Below are positions 1 through 9,545 of a stretch of 64,000 nucleotides of DNA, one piece after another. The DNA is from Pseudomonadota bacterium (GTDB taxonomy: Bacteria > Pseudomonadota > Alphaproteobacteria > Rhizobiales > Xanthobacteraceae). The stretch covers positions 8,625-72,624 of the forward strand of contig JAEYRD010000242.1 in NCBI GenBank assembly GCA_023435725.1, written 5' to 3'. The translations under genes and the position numbers were made by a program. Numbering within the stretch: the first letter of the stretch is position 1; each line of letters opens with the position of its first letter. The notes under the pieces are model-generated. The model searched no databases. It was not told the origin of the DNA and worked only from the letters and a program-made list of their open reading frames with translations.

Positions 1-1215
1 CTCCGCGCCCTTCAGCCGCCGCACCGAGGCATCGCTGTTGAGGCCCACGATCAGGCGGTCGCAGGCGGCGCGCGCCGCGGTCAGCACCTTGACGTGGCCG
101 GGATGCAGGATGTCGAAGCAGCCGTTGGTGAAGCCGACGCGCTGCCCCTGCCTCTTCCATTCGGCGAGTTGCGCCTCGAGTGCGCCCGGTTCGAGCACGA
201 TCTTCTCCTCGGCCGCGAGATAGGCATGCGGCAGGATCTTTCGCCGCAATTCGGCAGCGCTCACGCTGGCGGTGCCCTGCTTGCCGACGGCAACGGCGGC
301 GGCGGCATTAGCCATGCGCAGCGCCGTGTCCCAGTCCGCGCCTGCGGCGAGCGACACCGCGAGCGCAGCAGCGACGGTGTCACCGGCGCCGGAGACGTCG
401 CGCACCTTCACAGGGAAAGCCGGGACGTGGACGGCCTCGCCATTGCGCGGCACCAGCGTCATGCCGTGCTCGCCTTGCGTGACCAGGATCGCCCCGCAAT
501 CGGCGAGCCGCATCACATCCTCGCTGGCATCGACGATGCTCTGCGCGGTGTCGGCGCGGCTTCGCGTAGCCTCCGAAAACTCCTTGCGATTGGGCGTGAG
601 CAGCGTCGCGCCGCGATAGATCGCCCAGTTCAGGCTCTTGGGATCGACGATCACGGGCTTGGCGAGCTTTCGGGCAGCATCGATCGTGTGGCGGATCACG
701 CGCGCGGTCAGCACGCCCTTGGCGTAGTCGGACAGCAGCACGATGTCGGCGCGCGCGATCTGCGGCAGGATCGCCTCGATCAACTTGGTCTCGACCGCGT
801 CGGAGGCCGGCAGCGCCTGCTCCCAATCCGCGCGCAGCATGTGCGTGGAAAAATGCTCGGAGACGAAGCGAACCTTTCGCGTGGTCGGCCGTGACGGATC
901 GCACACCAGCACGTTTTCGATTGCCCCGTACTCCGCGAGCGCGGAAGCGAGCCGCCTGCCGGCGTCATCCTCGCCGACGAGGCCGACGAAGATGCAGCGC
1001 GCGCCGAGGGAGGCGACATTGCGCGCGACGTTGCCGGCGCCGCCGATATGGATCTCGCTGCGCTGGGCCGCGATGACAGGCGTCGGCGCCTCCGGCGAAA
1101 TCCGCGACACCTCGCCATAGACGAACTCGTCCAGCATGATGTCGCCGATGCAGAGCACCGTAGAGCCACTGATCGCTTGCGCGAGGGCATCGAAATCGAG
1201 GATGGGCGTCGCCAT
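1..1215 (-). CDS. hldE: Bifunctional D-glycero-beta-D-manno-heptose-7-phosphate kinase / heptose-1-phosphate adenylyltransferase, 3' end beyond window
   Basis: Reverse-strand translation from the ATG at 1215 is open to the window edge (405 residues seen, about 80-90 missing). The first ~315 residues are a PfkB/ribokinase-type sugar kinase: an early 'GDIMLDEFVYG' segment, a 'GGAGNVARN' substrate-binding region and a C-terminal 'VSGAGDT' anion-hole/catalytic Asp motif. After a linker the nucleotidyltransferase domain starts with 'GFTNGCFDILHPGH', containing the HxGH-type nucleotide-binding motif. In known HldE the two domains phosphorylate heptose-7-P at C1 and later adenylylate it to ADP-heptose for the LPS inner core; the protein is cytoplasmic. 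It lies 12 bp downstream of hldD on the same strand, so the two are probably one transcript. The older name is rfaE. Identification is firm; only the C-terminus cannot be checked. Confidence 0.96.
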   Translation of the reverse strand, partial: MATPILDFDALAQAISGSTVLCIGDIMLDEFVYGEVSRISPEAPTPVIAAQRSEIHIGGAGNVARNVASLGARCIFVGLVGEDDAGRRLASALAEYGAIENVLVCDPSRPTTRKVRFVSEHFSTHMLRADWEQALPASDAVETKLIEAILPQIARADIVLLSDYAKGVLTARVIRHTIDAARKLAKPVIVDPKSLNWAIYRGATLLTPNRKEFSEATRSRADTAQSIVDASEDVMRLADCGAILVTQGEHGMTLVPRNGEAVHVPAFPVKVRDVSGAGDTVAAALAVSLAAGADWDTALRMANAAAAVAVGKQGTASVSAAELRRKILPHAYLAAEEKIVLEPGALEAQLAEWKRQGQRVGFTNGCFDILHPGHVKVLTAARAACDRLIVGLNSDASVRRLKGAE

Positions 1216-1227
1216 GATCAAAGGGCC

Positions 1228-2208
1228 TCAGCGGAAACGGTCGGGCCGGTCGAGATAATCGGCGACATAGGTCTTCACCGAATCCTCGAGCGTCATGAAG
1301 CCGCCGTTATAGCCGGCGCGGAGGAGACGATCGACCTCGCTCTGGGTGAAGTACTGGTAGGCGCCGCGGATCGTCTCGGGCATGTCGATGTATTCGATGT
1401 TAGGCTTGGCGCCGAGCGCCGCATAGGCGGCAAGCATCAGGTCCCTGAAGCTGCGCGCCTTGCCGGTGCCGACATTGAAGAGCCCGGACACCGAGGGCGT
1501 TGCGAGCAGCCACATGACGACGCGCACGACGTCATCGACGTAGATGAAGTCGCGGCGCTGGTCGCCGTCGGCGATGCCCTCGCGGTGCGACTTGAACAGC
1601 TGCACGACGCGGCCCGCCTTGACGTCGTCGAAGCGGCGCGCCAGCACGCTCATCATCGAGCCCTTGTGGTACTCGTTGGGGCCGAACACGTTGAAGAACT
1701 TCAAGCCCGCCCATTGCGGCGGCAGCTGGTCGCCACGCACGGCGCGTTCGGCGATGGCGAGGTCGAACAGGTGCTTGCTCCAGCCGTAGAGATTCATCGG
1801 CCGCAGTTTCCTCAGCGCCGGCAGCGAGGCGTCGTCATCAAAACCTTCCGCGCCGTCGCCATAGGTCGCGGCCGACGAAGCGTAGATGAATTGCACTGCA
1901 TTTGCCGTACACCAGTCGAGCAGACGCATGGACAGGCGAAAATTGGTTTCGATCACGAGATCGCCGTCGGTCGCGGTGGTCTCGGAAATCGCCCCGAGAT
2001 GGATCACGGCATCGAGCTTGCGGCCCTTCAGCCAGTCGAGCAGCTCGGCCGGCGGGATGATATCCACAAGCTGGCGCTTGGCGAGATTGCGCCATTTGCC
2101 TTCGGTGCCGAGCAGGTCGCAGACCACGACGTCGCTGCGGCCGGCCTCGTTCAGCGCAGCGACGACATTCGATCCGATAAAACCGGCCCCGCCGGTCACC
2201 AGCAACAT
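1228..2208 (-). CDS. hldD: ADP-L-glycero-D-manno-heptose-6-epimerase
   Basis: A 326-residue extended SDR epimerase that converts ADP-D-glycero- to ADP-L-glycero-D-manno-heptose, the donor for LPS inner-core heptosyltransferases. The N-terminus has the Rossmann motif GGAGFIG (residues 6-12) for the NADP cofactor. The catalytic Tyr/Lys pair is in 'YGWSK' (Y141, K145), preceded by 'SSAATYG'. The conserved 'FNVFGPNEYHKG' segment distinguishes HldD from GalE-type epimerases. Length matches the family (about 310-330). The ATG at 2208 is the only sensible start because the Rossmann strand begins at residue 2. It is transcribed with hldE and is divergent from waaF across a 160-bp gap that should hold both promoters. 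Confidence 0.96.
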   Translation of the reverse strand: MLLVTGGAGFIGSNVVAALNEAGRSDVVVCDLLGTEGKWRNLAKRQLVDIIPPAELLDWLKGRKLDAVIHLGAISETTATDGDLVIETNFRLSMRLLDWCTANAVQFIYASSAATYGDGAEGFDDDASLPALRKLRPMNLYGWSKHLFDLAIAERAVRGDQLPPQWAGLKFFNVFGPNEYHKGSMMSVLARRFDDVKAGRVVQLFKSHREGIADGDQRRDFIYVDDVVRVVMWLLATPSVSGLFNVGTGKARSFRDLMLAAYAALGAKPNIEYIDMPETIRGAYQYFTQSEVDRLLRAGYNGGFMTLEDSVKTYVADYLDRPDRFR

Positions 2209-2368
2209 TCCAGCTTCCTGCCTGATTTCCTAAGGCCCCATTCTGCCGTAGCGCATGATCCGTCAAAGTGTAAGCGGTTTTGGGATCTGGCCCCTGCCGA
2301 CTTTACCTGCCGCCCCGGAGCGGCTAACCGAACCGCCATTATCAGCCCACCCTCGGTCCTATTAACGA

Positions 2369-3433
2369 ATGAACAATGATTCGCAACTTAGCGGAGATGC
2401 AGATCGGAGCGACACCCGCCCGATCCTGATCGTTCCCTATATGTGGATCGGCGATTTCGTCCGGAATCATACCGTCGTCCGGGTCCTGAAGGAGCGCTGG
2501 CCGAATCGGCCGGTCGATCTTCTGACCACGTCGCTGTGCGCCCCGTTGGTCGACTACATGCCCGGCGTGCGCCAGGGGATCGTCTGGGACCTGCCGCGCA
2601 GCCGGCTTGCCGTTGGCCGCCAGTTCGGCCTGGCGAAGCTCCTGCGCGAGCGGAACTACGGCACCGCCCTGGTGCTGCCCCGGACCTGGAAGGCGGCCAT
2701 CGCGCCCGCGCTGGCTGCCATCCCCGAACGGGTCGGCTTCGTCGGTGAGTTCCGGTTCGGCCTGATCAACCGCTGGCGCTGGGGCGAGAAGCGGCTGCCC
2801 CGCTTCATCGACAAGAATGCCGCCCTTGCCCAGCCCGATGGCGCGCCGCTGCCCCCGGAATGGCCGGTGCCGCAATTGCGGGTTCCTGCCGAGGAGATCG
2901 CGCGCTGGCGGCAGGCCAACGGCCTGAGCGCCGGGGCTGCCGTGGCGCTGGCCCCCGGCTCGGTCGGCGTCTCCAAGCGCTGGACCTACTATCCCGAGGC
3001 TGCCCGGCTGCTGGTCGAACGCGGGCTCGAAGTCTGGGTGGTCGGCGGCCCCGCGGAAAAGGGGCTGGCCCAGGAGATCGTCGTCGCAGGTGGCCCGGGG
3101 GTCCGGGACCTCACCGGCAACGATTTGCGCAACGGCGTGCTGGCCATGGCCGCGGCCGGCGTCGCCATCTCCAACGATTCGGGCCTGATGCACATCGCGG
3201 CCGCCCTGGGGACGCCCACCATGGGCATCTTCGGCCCGACCAGCCCCTACCTCTGGGCCCCCCTCAATGGGCTTGCCGCAACCGTCGTCCAGGACAAGGG
3301 CGTGCTGTCCTGCCAGCCCTGCCAGAGCACGATCTGCCGGATGAACGACCACCGCTGCATGCGCGACATCGCAGCCTCCGAGGTGGTGGCGATCGCGCAG
3401 CGGGTGCTGAGTGCGAGCTCATTAACGCAATGA
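2369..3433 (+). CDS. waaF: Glycosyltransferase family 9, LPS heptosyltransferase II-like
   Basis: A 354-residue GT9 family protein that transfers L,D-heptose from ADP-heptose to the LPS inner core at the cytoplasmic face of the inner membrane. The N-terminal acceptor domain starts 'ILIVPYMWIGDFV', the usual 'GDxV' motif of heptosyltransferases. The C-terminal donor domain has 'ALAPGSVGVSKRW' and 'SNDSGLMHIAAALG', the typical ADP-heptose binding region, then 'GIFGPTSP'. The Cys-rich segment near residues 312-330 (CQPCQSTIC...HRCM) is usual for WaaF. The gene is divergent from hldD-hldE, which make its donor substrate, so a WaaF role is well supported; WaaC or another GT9 specificity cannot be fully excluded. 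The RBS before the ATG is weak. Confidence 0.9.
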   Translation: MNNDSQLSGDADRSDTRPILIVPYMWIGDFVRNHTVVRVLKERWPNRPVDLLTTSLCAPLVDYMPGVRQGIVWDLPRSRLAVGRQFGLAKLLRERNYGTALVLPRTWKAAIAPALAAIPERVGFVGEFRFGLINRWRWGEKRLPRFIDKNAALAQPDGAPLPPEWPVPQLRVPAEEIARWRQANGLSAGAAVALAPGSVGVSKRWTYYPEAARLLVERGLEVWVVGGPAEKGLAQEIVVAGGPGVRDLTGNDLRNGVLAMAAAGVAISNDSGLMHIAAALGTPTMGIFGPTSPYLWAPLNGLAATVVQDKGVLSCQPCQSTICRMNDHRCMRDIAASEVVAIAQRVLSASSLTQ

Positions 3434-3441
3434 GTCGGAGA

Positions 3442-3463
3442 TTTCGCCCGCGACGGGGCGAAA
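3442..3463. terminator. Short hairpin between convergent genes
   Basis: An 8-bp stem (tttcgccc / gggcgaaa) with a 6-base loop lies in the 40-bp gap between the convergent waaF and RND genes. It could end both transcripts. There is no clear T-run, so it is a weak call. Confidence 0.35.
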
Positions 3464-3473
3464 GGGACGACTT

Positions 3474-6400
3474 TCAGGGCTTATCAGCCGCCGGCGGATG
3501 CGCTGTGTGGCGGGATTTGCCAAAGCGATGCTTCGCCGCCTCGCGCCATCGCTGAAAGGTCACGTACAGCAACGGCACCAGGAAAACGCCGATCGAGCTT
3601 GCCGCTAGCATTCCGCCGAACACCGCGGTGCCGACCGCGCGGCGGCTCAGTTCGGCTGCTCCGGTTGCGACAACCAGCGGGACCAGGCCGAGAATGAATG
3701 CGATCGAGGTCATCATCACGGCCCGGAACCTCATTTGTGATCCGAGCACCGCCGCATCTTCCACCGATCGACCGGCTTCACGCTGCTCCTTTGCGAACTC
3801 CACGATCAGAATCCCGTTCTTGGCAGCAAGCGCGATCAGCACGACGAGCCCGATCTGGCCATAGAGGTCGAGATTGAGTCCGGAGATCTTGATCGCCACA
3901 TAGGAGCCGAGAACCCCGACCACGACGGCAAGCAAGACAGGGACGGGAATCGTCCAGCTCTCATAGAGCGCCACCAGGAAGAGATATGCGAACAGCACCG
4001 CCAGTCCGAGGATGACGCCGGTTTGGCCGGACGCCGCCTGCTCCTGAAAGGCGGTGCCGGTCCATTCGAAGGAATAGCCCGTTGGCAACGTGGACTTGGA
4101 GATCTCCGCCATCGCAGCAATCGCGGTGCCCGAGGAAACACCGGCGGCAGGTCCGCCGTTAATGGTGACAGAGCGATAGTTGTTGTAACGCGTGATCACC
4201 TGCGGCCCGGTCACAATCCTGATGTTCGCGATCGAGCGAATTGGCACCATTTCGCCGGTGCTGTTGCGAACGTAGATTTGCCAGATGTCCGAAATGTCGC
4301 CGCGATTGGCCGCTTCGCCCTGCACATTGACCTGCCAGGTACGGCCGAACAGGTTGAAGTTGTTGACATAGAAGCCGCCGAGGGTCGCCTGCAACGCCGT
4401 GAACACGTCGCTCATGTTGAGGCCAAGGGCCTGGGCCTTTGCACGATCGATATCAAGAAAGATCGAGGGATTGGTCGCGGTGAAGGTCGAGAACACGCGC
4501 GTCAGGCGCGGATCGCGGTTCGCCACGCTGATCAAACCACTCACCACGCTGCCGACGGCCGCGGGATCCTGTCCCTCGAGCGCTTCGAGTTGAAATTCGA
4601 ACCCGCCGGAGGTCGATAGACCGATGATCGGCGGCAGATTGAATGGCAGAATGTTGGCTTGGCGGATTTGCGCGCCCTCAGCGAACGTCCGCCGGATCGT
4701 CGCCTGCACCGAATCTGCCGCCGCCTTGCGATCCGCGAATGGCTTCATTCGCGCGACGATGAACGCCGAATTCGGCTGATTGCCACCGTCGAGCAGCGAA
4801 AAGCCGATGATCGAGAGCACGTGTTCGATTGCTGGAATCTGCTTGAGTAACGTCTCGACCTGCTTGGCCACTTCACTGGTCCGCGCGACCGACGCTGCGT
4901 CGGGCAGCTGCACCGCAATGAAGAACGCGCCCTGATCCTCCTCGGGCAAGAACCCGGTCGGTGTGATGCGCGACACGCCGAAAATTCCGCCCGCGAACAC
5001 CAGCACCGCGGCAAGCGACAACATCGCCATGCGCAGCAGGCGGCGCACGATGCCGGCATAGCCGTCGCGAACCCAATCGATCCCGCCAAGCACGCGCGCC
5101 ATGATGCCGCGCCGCGGCCCGCTGTGGCGCAGGAACACCGCACAGAGCGCCGGCGACAACGTGAGCGCGTTCAGCGCCGAGATCACCATCGCCGTGCTGA
5201 TCGTGACCGCGAACTGGCGAAACAGCGTGCCAGAGATTCCCGGGATGAACGCGATCGGCACGAACACCGACAACAGCACCAGCGTGATCGCAATGATCGG
5301 CGCGGTGATCTGCGCCATCGCTTTTTTGGTCGCCTCGGCAGGCGAAAGATCCGGCTCCTCCTCCATCACGCGTTCGACATTCTCGACGACGACGATCGCA
5401 TCATCGACCACGATGCCGATAGCGAGCACCATCGCGAGCAGAGAGACCGTGTTGGCCGAATAGCCGAGCGCCAGGAGGACCGCGAAGGCGCCGATCAAGC
5501 TGACGGGAACCGCGACCGCCGGAATTACGGTCGCGCGCAAATTGCCGAGGAACACGAAAACCACGAACACGACGAGCAGGAAGGCCTCGCCCAGGGTCTT
5601 CAACACTTCCTGGATGGTATCCGTGACAAAGGTCGTCGAATCATATTGCACGAGGTAGGACAGTCCGGGCGGAAACCGCTCGGACAACCTTGCGAGAGTC
5701 GCCTGCACGGCTCTCGCCGTCGTCACCGCATTTGCGCCGGGGGCAAGATAGATCCCCATGGGTACGCCGGCCTGCCCGTCGATCCGGGCTTCGCTGTCCA
5801 TGTTTTGTGCGCCGATCTCGACGCGGGCGACGTCCTTGATCCGCAATACCGAGCCGTCCGGATTCGCGCGCAGCAGGATATCGCCAAACTGCGTCGAGGT
5901 GGTCAGTCGACCTTGCGTCTGCACATTGAATTGGAACTGCTGGTCGTCGCTGATCGGGCGCGCCCCGATGCGGCCGACCGGTGCCTGCACGCTCTGTGCG
6001 CGGATCGCTGCGATCACGTCCGACGGCGCCAGATTGAGGCTGGTAAGGCGCTGCGTATCAAACCAGATGCGCATCGAGTAGTTCAGCTTGGCGAACAACG
6101 TCGCCTGGCCGACGCCGGGCGTGCGAGAAATCGCATCGAGAACGTTGATAATGGCGTAGTTGGTGATGAAGAGCGGATCTTGCTCGCCGTTCTTGCTGTA
6201 CAGCACGATGAACTGCAGCACCGCCGAGGAGCGCTTCTGTACCGTCAGACCCTGCGCCTGCACCTCGGTCGGCAATTGCGCAAGAGCACTCTGCACGCGG
6301 TTATTGACATTCACCGTATTGATGTCGGGATTGGTGCCGAGCGCAAACGAGACAGTCAGCGTATAGGTACCGTCATTGCCGCTTGTCGACTTCATGTAGA

Positions 6401-6629
6401 GCATCTTGTCGACGCCGACGACCTGGGCCTCGAGCGGCTGGGCGACGCTCGTTTCCACCACCTCGGCGGACGCGCCCGGAAAGTTGGCGGTGACGGTGAC
6501 CTGCGGGGGCACGATGTCCGGGAACTGCGCCACCGGAATCTGCAGGAGCGCAAGCGCGCCCGCTATTGTGATGACAAGAGCGATCACAATGGCCAAGCGC
6601 GGGCGATCGACGAAGACCGACGAAATCAT
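3474..6629 (-). CDS. RND multidrug efflux transporter, HAE1/AcrB family inner-membrane pump
   Basis: A 1051-residue RND pump, the usual length for HAE1 transporters. It starts with TM1 (MISSVFVDRPRLAIVIALVI), continues with the first periplasmic porter loop (PDIVPPQVTVTANFPGA...), and TM4 carries the proton-relay Asp pair in 'GIVVDDAIVVVENVERV'. The second half repeats the plan with 'PTGFLPEEDQGAFF' and 'GLVVLIALAAKNGILIVEF', containing the TM10 Lys of the proton relay. It exports hydrophobic drugs or solvents across the envelope by proton antiport together with the adaptor encoded just upstream. The start codon overlaps the adaptor stop by 4 bp (ATGA), indicating translational coupling. No outer-membrane channel gene lies next to it, so a TolC/OprM-type partner must be elsewhere. 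The substrate cannot be told from sequence. Confidence 0.95.
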   Translation of the reverse strand: MISSVFVDRPRLAIVIALVITIAGALALLQIPVAQFPDIVPPQVTVTANFPGASAEVVETSVAQPLEAQVVGVDKMLYMKSTSGNDGTYTLTVSFALGTNPDINTVNVNNRVQSALAQLPTEVQAQGLTVQKRSSAVLQFIVLYSKNGEQDPLFITNYAIINVLDAISRTPGVGQATLFAKLNYSMRIWFDTQRLTSLNLAPSDVIAAIRAQSVQAPVGRIGARPISDDQQFQFNVQTQGRLTTSTQFGDILLRANPDGSVLRIKDVARVEIGAQNMDSEARIDGQAGVPMGIYLAPGANAVTTARAVQATLARLSERFPPGLSYLVQYDSTTFVTDTIQEVLKTLGEAFLLVVFVVFVFLGNLRATVIPAVAVPVSLIGAFAVLLALGYSANTVSLLAMVLAIGIVVDDAIVVVENVERVMEEEPDLSPAEATKKAMAQITAPIIAITLVLLSVFVPIAFIPGISGTLFRQFAVTISTAMVISALNALTLSPALCAVFLRHSGPRRGIMARVLGGIDWVRDGYAGIVRRLLRMAMLSLAAVLVFAGGIFGVSRITPTGFLPEEDQGAFFIAVQLPDAASVARTSEVAKQVETLLKQIPAIEHVLSIIGFSLLDGGNQPNSAFIVARMKPFADRKAAADSVQATIRRTFAEGAQIRQANILPFNLPPIIGLSTSGGFEFQLEALEGQDPAAVGSVVSGLISVANRDPRLTRVFSTFTATNPSIFLDIDRAKAQALGLNMSDVFTALQATLGGFYVNNFNLFGRTWQVNVQGEAANRGDISDIWQIYVRNSTGEMVPIRSIANIRIVTGPQVITRYNNYRSVTINGGPAAGVSSGTAIAAMAEISKSTLPTGYSFEWTGTAFQEQAASGQTGVILGLAVLFAYLFLVALYESWTIPVPVLLAVVVGVLGSYVAIKISGLNLDLYGQIGLVVLIALAAKNGILIVEFAKEQREAGRSVEDAAVLGSQMRFRAVMMTSIAFILGLVPLVVATGAAELSRRAVGTAVFGGMLAASSIGVFLVPLLYVTFQRWREAAKHRFGKSRHTAHPPAADKP

Positions 6630-7879
6630 GGAGATGTGCCCGTCGGTTTCGGCCCGAGTCCACCGCCGCTTTTCTGGCCGCTGCCACTATCCATGCTCTC
6701 GTTCAGGCTCGACTGCAGCAGCTTGCTCGCGGGTCCCGGCGCCACCGGCCGGCCGGGCTGCACTCGTTGCAAGCCCTCGACGATCACCTTTTCACCTGGC
6801 GAAAGCCCACTTGTCACGGATGCAATCGTCGGCGTTGATTGCCCAAGCTGAATTCGCCGCAGTTCCGCATTGTTGTCGGCGCCGAGGACAAAAACATACT
6901 CACCCTGCTGATCCGAAAGCACGGCCGAACGCGGGATCGCCACCACATCGACCGGCTTCACGCCTTCGAGCAACACGGTGACGAACTCACCGTCGGTAAG
7001 CTCGCGCACGACCAGGCGGTCGCCCGACAGATGCGGCAAGGGTGGATTGGGAATCGTGCCCCGCAGCGTGATCGTGTCGGTGCTCTGCGCGATCGTGTTA
7101 CTGACGAAATTGAGCTTGCCTACCTGATCATACAGGCGGCCATCCGTTAGCCGAAGGCGAATGACAACCGCGTTGAAGCCCCCCCGTGGGGCGTAGCGTT
7201 CGCGCAGATCCAGCGCTTCGCGGACAGACACCGGAAACGTGACGTACATCGGGTCCTGACTGACGATGGTCGTGAGCACGCCAGAGCTCGGGCTGACCAC
7301 ATTGCCTGGAGTGACTGCGGTGCGTCCAATCATGCCATCGATCGGCGAGCGAATTTCGGTGTAGTCGAGATTGATCTGCGACAGGTCGACCTGCGCCTGC
7401 GCCGCCTGCACTTGCGCTTCCAGGCTCTGCTGGTTGGCAACCGCGGCGTCATAGGTGGATTGTTGGCCGGCCGGCCCGCCCAGGAGCGTCCTTGCCCGCT
7501 CGGTTGTCAGCTTGGCGTTGACCAAAGTTGCCTGCAACTGCGCGACCTGCGCCTGCTTCGACTTGAGGTCGGCCTCAAAGGGACCGCGCTCGAGCGTGTA
7601 GAGCAGATCGCCAGTCTTGACCTCGGCGCCTTCCACAAAATGGCGCTGCTCCAGGAAGGCGGTGACGCGCGCGACAACGCTGACGCGGTTGGTCGCTTCG
7701 ACACGTCCCAGAAACTCGCTCGATTGAATGACGGGCCGCTTGACCGCTTCCATCACGCCGACGGCCGGAGGTCCTGCTTGCCCGACCTGGGCGTCGGCGC
7801 TTGCGATCGCTCCAAAACCGATGGCCGCCAACATCACGGCACCTGTCAGCGTGCCGCTCGCTGTTTTCTCGAGGTGCAT
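6626..7879 (-). CDS. RND efflux periplasmic adaptor (membrane fusion protein)
   Basis: Encodes 417 residues from the ATG at 7879. This start is chosen because GGAAGG lies about 11 bases upstream and it places a signal-peptide-like segment (TLTGAVMLAAIGFGAIASADA) at the N-terminus; a longer frame begins at 8029. Domains in order: beta-barrel strand 'NRVSVVARVTAFLEQRHFVEGAEVKTGDLLYTLE' (lipoyl half-motif), an alpha-hairpin rich in Gln/Ala (SKQAQVAQLQATLVNAKL...), second lipoyl half 'YTEIRSPIDGMIGR', then beta-barrel and membrane-proximal domains. It bridges the AcrB-type pump and an outer-membrane channel. There is no lipobox Cys, so it is probably periplasmic or anchored by an uncleaved signal. 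The C-terminus is Ser/Gly-rich (SGSGQKSGGG). First gene of a two-gene operon with the pump. Confidence 0.93.
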   Translation of the reverse strand: MHLEKTASGTLTGAVMLAAIGFGAIASADAQVGQAGPPAVGVMEAVKRPVIQSSEFLGRVEATNRVSVVARVTAFLEQRHFVEGAEVKTGDLLYTLERGPFEADLKSKQAQVAQLQATLVNAKLTTERARTLLGGPAGQQSTYDAAVANQQSLEAQVQAAQAQVDLSQINLDYTEIRSPIDGMIGRTAVTPGNVVSPSSGVLTTIVSQDPMYVTFPVSVREALDLRERYAPRGGFNAVVIRLRLTDGRLYDQVGKLNFVSNTIAQSTDTITLRGTIPNPPLPHLSGDRLVVRELTDGEFVTVLLEGVKPVDVVAIPRSAVLSDQQGEYVFVLGADNNAELRRIQLGQSTPTIASVTSGLSPGEKVIVEGLQRVQPGRPVAPGPASKLLQSSLNESMDSGSGQKSGGGLGPKPTGTSP

Positions 7880-8244
7880 GTTCGTCTGCGCCTTCCACTT
7901 TTCGGGTCTCGATCTGCGGTCGTGGCGGTAGAACGCAATCATATCCATAGCAGGACCGGGGCAAGACGTCGACGACGGGCCATTCGTTGCGGAACCGGGG
8001 TCGCTTTCGGAGCCGCTTGCAACGGACAATCGATACCTGCGAGGCTTTTCGGCATCTTCGGCTCGAGGTCAGAATGGACCTTTGGCTCTGCTGGGCCGTG
8101 CGCGTCGGACTGGATGATTTGAGCCAAATCAAGGTAGAATTTCGGGCCGGCCATATTCTTAATATTTGCCGACGTTGCGACGCAAAGTCGTTGCGGAAGT
8201 GGGCCCGTCCTTGCGCTGGATTGCGACTTTGCAAGGAGATCGTC
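7880..8244. promoter_or_regulatory. Divergent intergenic region with a short AT palindrome
   Basis: This 365-bp gap separates the efflux adaptor (reverse) from the oxidoreductase (forward). I see no convincing gene in it. The one notable element is ATATT-CTT-AATAT at 8153-8165, a perfect 5-bp inverted repeat in otherwise GC-rich DNA and a possible operator or part of a promoter for either gene. No regulator gene adjoins it. Confidence 0.3.
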
Positions 8245-9285
8245 ATGGAGCCGCGCAATCGCGTTGTTCAAGTCAGCCGCTTCGGTGATCCGGAGAGGCT
8301 GGAGGTGGTCGACGCTCCCCTGCCGACCGCCGGCCGGGGCGAGGTGCGGGTGCGTCTACTCGCGTCGAGCCTCAACTACACCGAGGTGTTGATCAGGCGT
8401 CATCTATACCCGCAGACGATGCGCCTCCGGCCGCCGTTCGTAATGGGCTACGACGTGGTAGGGGAAATCGATCAGCTCGGCGAGGGCGTGCGCGACTTTC
8501 AGATTGGCGACCGCGTGGCCGACATGACGGTGGTCGGGTCAAACGCCGACTATCGCACGCTGCGGGCGATCGACGTGGCCCGCGTGCCGGTGGGCGTAGA
8601 CGCGGCGGAGGCGGCCACACTGATCTTGAGCTGGACGACTGCGTACCAGCTTCTGCACCGCGCGGCCCGGGTCCAGCGAGGCCAGTGCGTGCTCGTGCAC
8701 GGCGCCGCCGGAGCCGTCGGCCAGGCGCTGCTCGTACTCGGGAGACTGGCCGGCCTCGAGCTGTGGGGCACCGCGCGCGGCGAACACATGGCGCTGGTCC
8801 GAGAGCTGGGGGCAACGCCAATCGACTACGAGCATGAGGACTTCACGCGGGTTCTGCCGGGCGGGTTCGACGTCATCGTCGACGGCGTTGGCGAAGACGG
8901 CTATCGCCGCTCATATGCCGCGCTCAAGCCAGGCGGCCTGCTCTGCGCCATCGGCTTCTCGGCGAGCGTGCAGGCACAGCGTCGCATGCTCCCTATCGTG
9001 ATGGAGATCGCGCGCCTTTACCTGTGGAGATTGTTGCCGGGCGGCAAGCGGGCCCGCTTCTACTCGGTAAATGCCATGCGGGCGCGACATCCCGCCTGGT
9101 TCAAGGAGGACTTGGAACGGTTGTTCGGGCTCTTGGCAACTGGTGCCATCCGGCCGCGCATCGCCGAGCGGATCTCCTTCGACGAGGTCGCCGATGCTCA
9201 CCGCCGCCTCGAGGCTGGCGGCCTCGAGGGCAAGCTCGTGCTGTGCCCGGATCGCTCGTCGCGACACAACCGGCGCGCCGCTTGA
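8245..9285 (+). CDS. MDR-family NADPH:quinone oxidoreductase-like, zinc-independent
   Basis: Encodes 346 residues from the ATG at 8245, chosen because AAGGAGAT (8233-8240) is an excellent RBS 4 bases upstream; an open frame extends to 7987 but lacks family similarity there. The N-terminal GroES-like domain has 'SSLNYTEVLIRRHLYP' and 'GYDVVGEIDQLGEGV'. The Rossmann domain has 'VLVHGAAGAVGQALL' (AxxGxxG NADPH site) and later 'GLLCAIGF'. The structural and catalytic zinc ligands of classical alcohol dehydrogenases are absent, so it belongs with QOR/zeta-crystallin-type reductases of quinones or enones. The substrate is unknown. It stands alone, convergent with the TonB receptor gene; the 260 bp between them (9286-9545) shows no supportable gene. 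Confidence 0.88.
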   Translation: MEPRNRVVQVSRFGDPERLEVVDAPLPTAGRGEVRVRLLASSLNYTEVLIRRHLYPQTMRLRPPFVMGYDVVGEIDQLGEGVRDFQIGDRVADMTVVGSNADYRTLRAIDVARVPVGVDAAEAATLILSWTTAYQLLHRAARVQRGQCVLVHGAAGAVGQALLVLGRLAGLELWGTARGEHMALVRELGATPIDYEHEDFTRVLPGGFDVIVDGVGEDGYRRSYAALKPGGLLCAIGFSASVQAQRRMLPIVMEIARLYLWRLLPGGKRARFYSVNAMRARHPAWFKEDLERLFGLLATGAIRPRIAERISFDEVADAHRRLEAGGLEGKLVLCPDRSSRHNRRAA

Positions 9286-9545
9286 CACGGCACGCGGCTT
9301 TCGAGGATCGATCCCTTCCACTTCTGCCTTGGGTCTTGAGCGCCGTTTTGGCGGCCCAGGCGTCACTTCCGGTCTCCCCTGAGCAGCAGACGTTGTGACC
9401 GGCTGTTCGCAGGCGTCTGAGGGGCCAGAAGCGATCAAGAGCTGCCAATGGCGATCGGCGGCTGGAGATTGGCGATGGGTACACCTCTGCGGCCTACCGC
9501 GACTATCAGTTGACAGGAGCGACGGGCATGCTCCCATCACTTCAC

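Noticed and set aside
1048..2379. Forward-strand 443-codon frame opposite hldE/hldD
   Set aside because: Same reason: compositional shadow of two clearly identified reverse-strand genes.
5124..6851. Long forward-strand open frame (575 codons) opposite the RND pump
   Set aside because: Its product is Arg/His/Asp-rich without domain features, and the reverse strand encodes a full, motif-complete pump. It is a GC-bias shadow.
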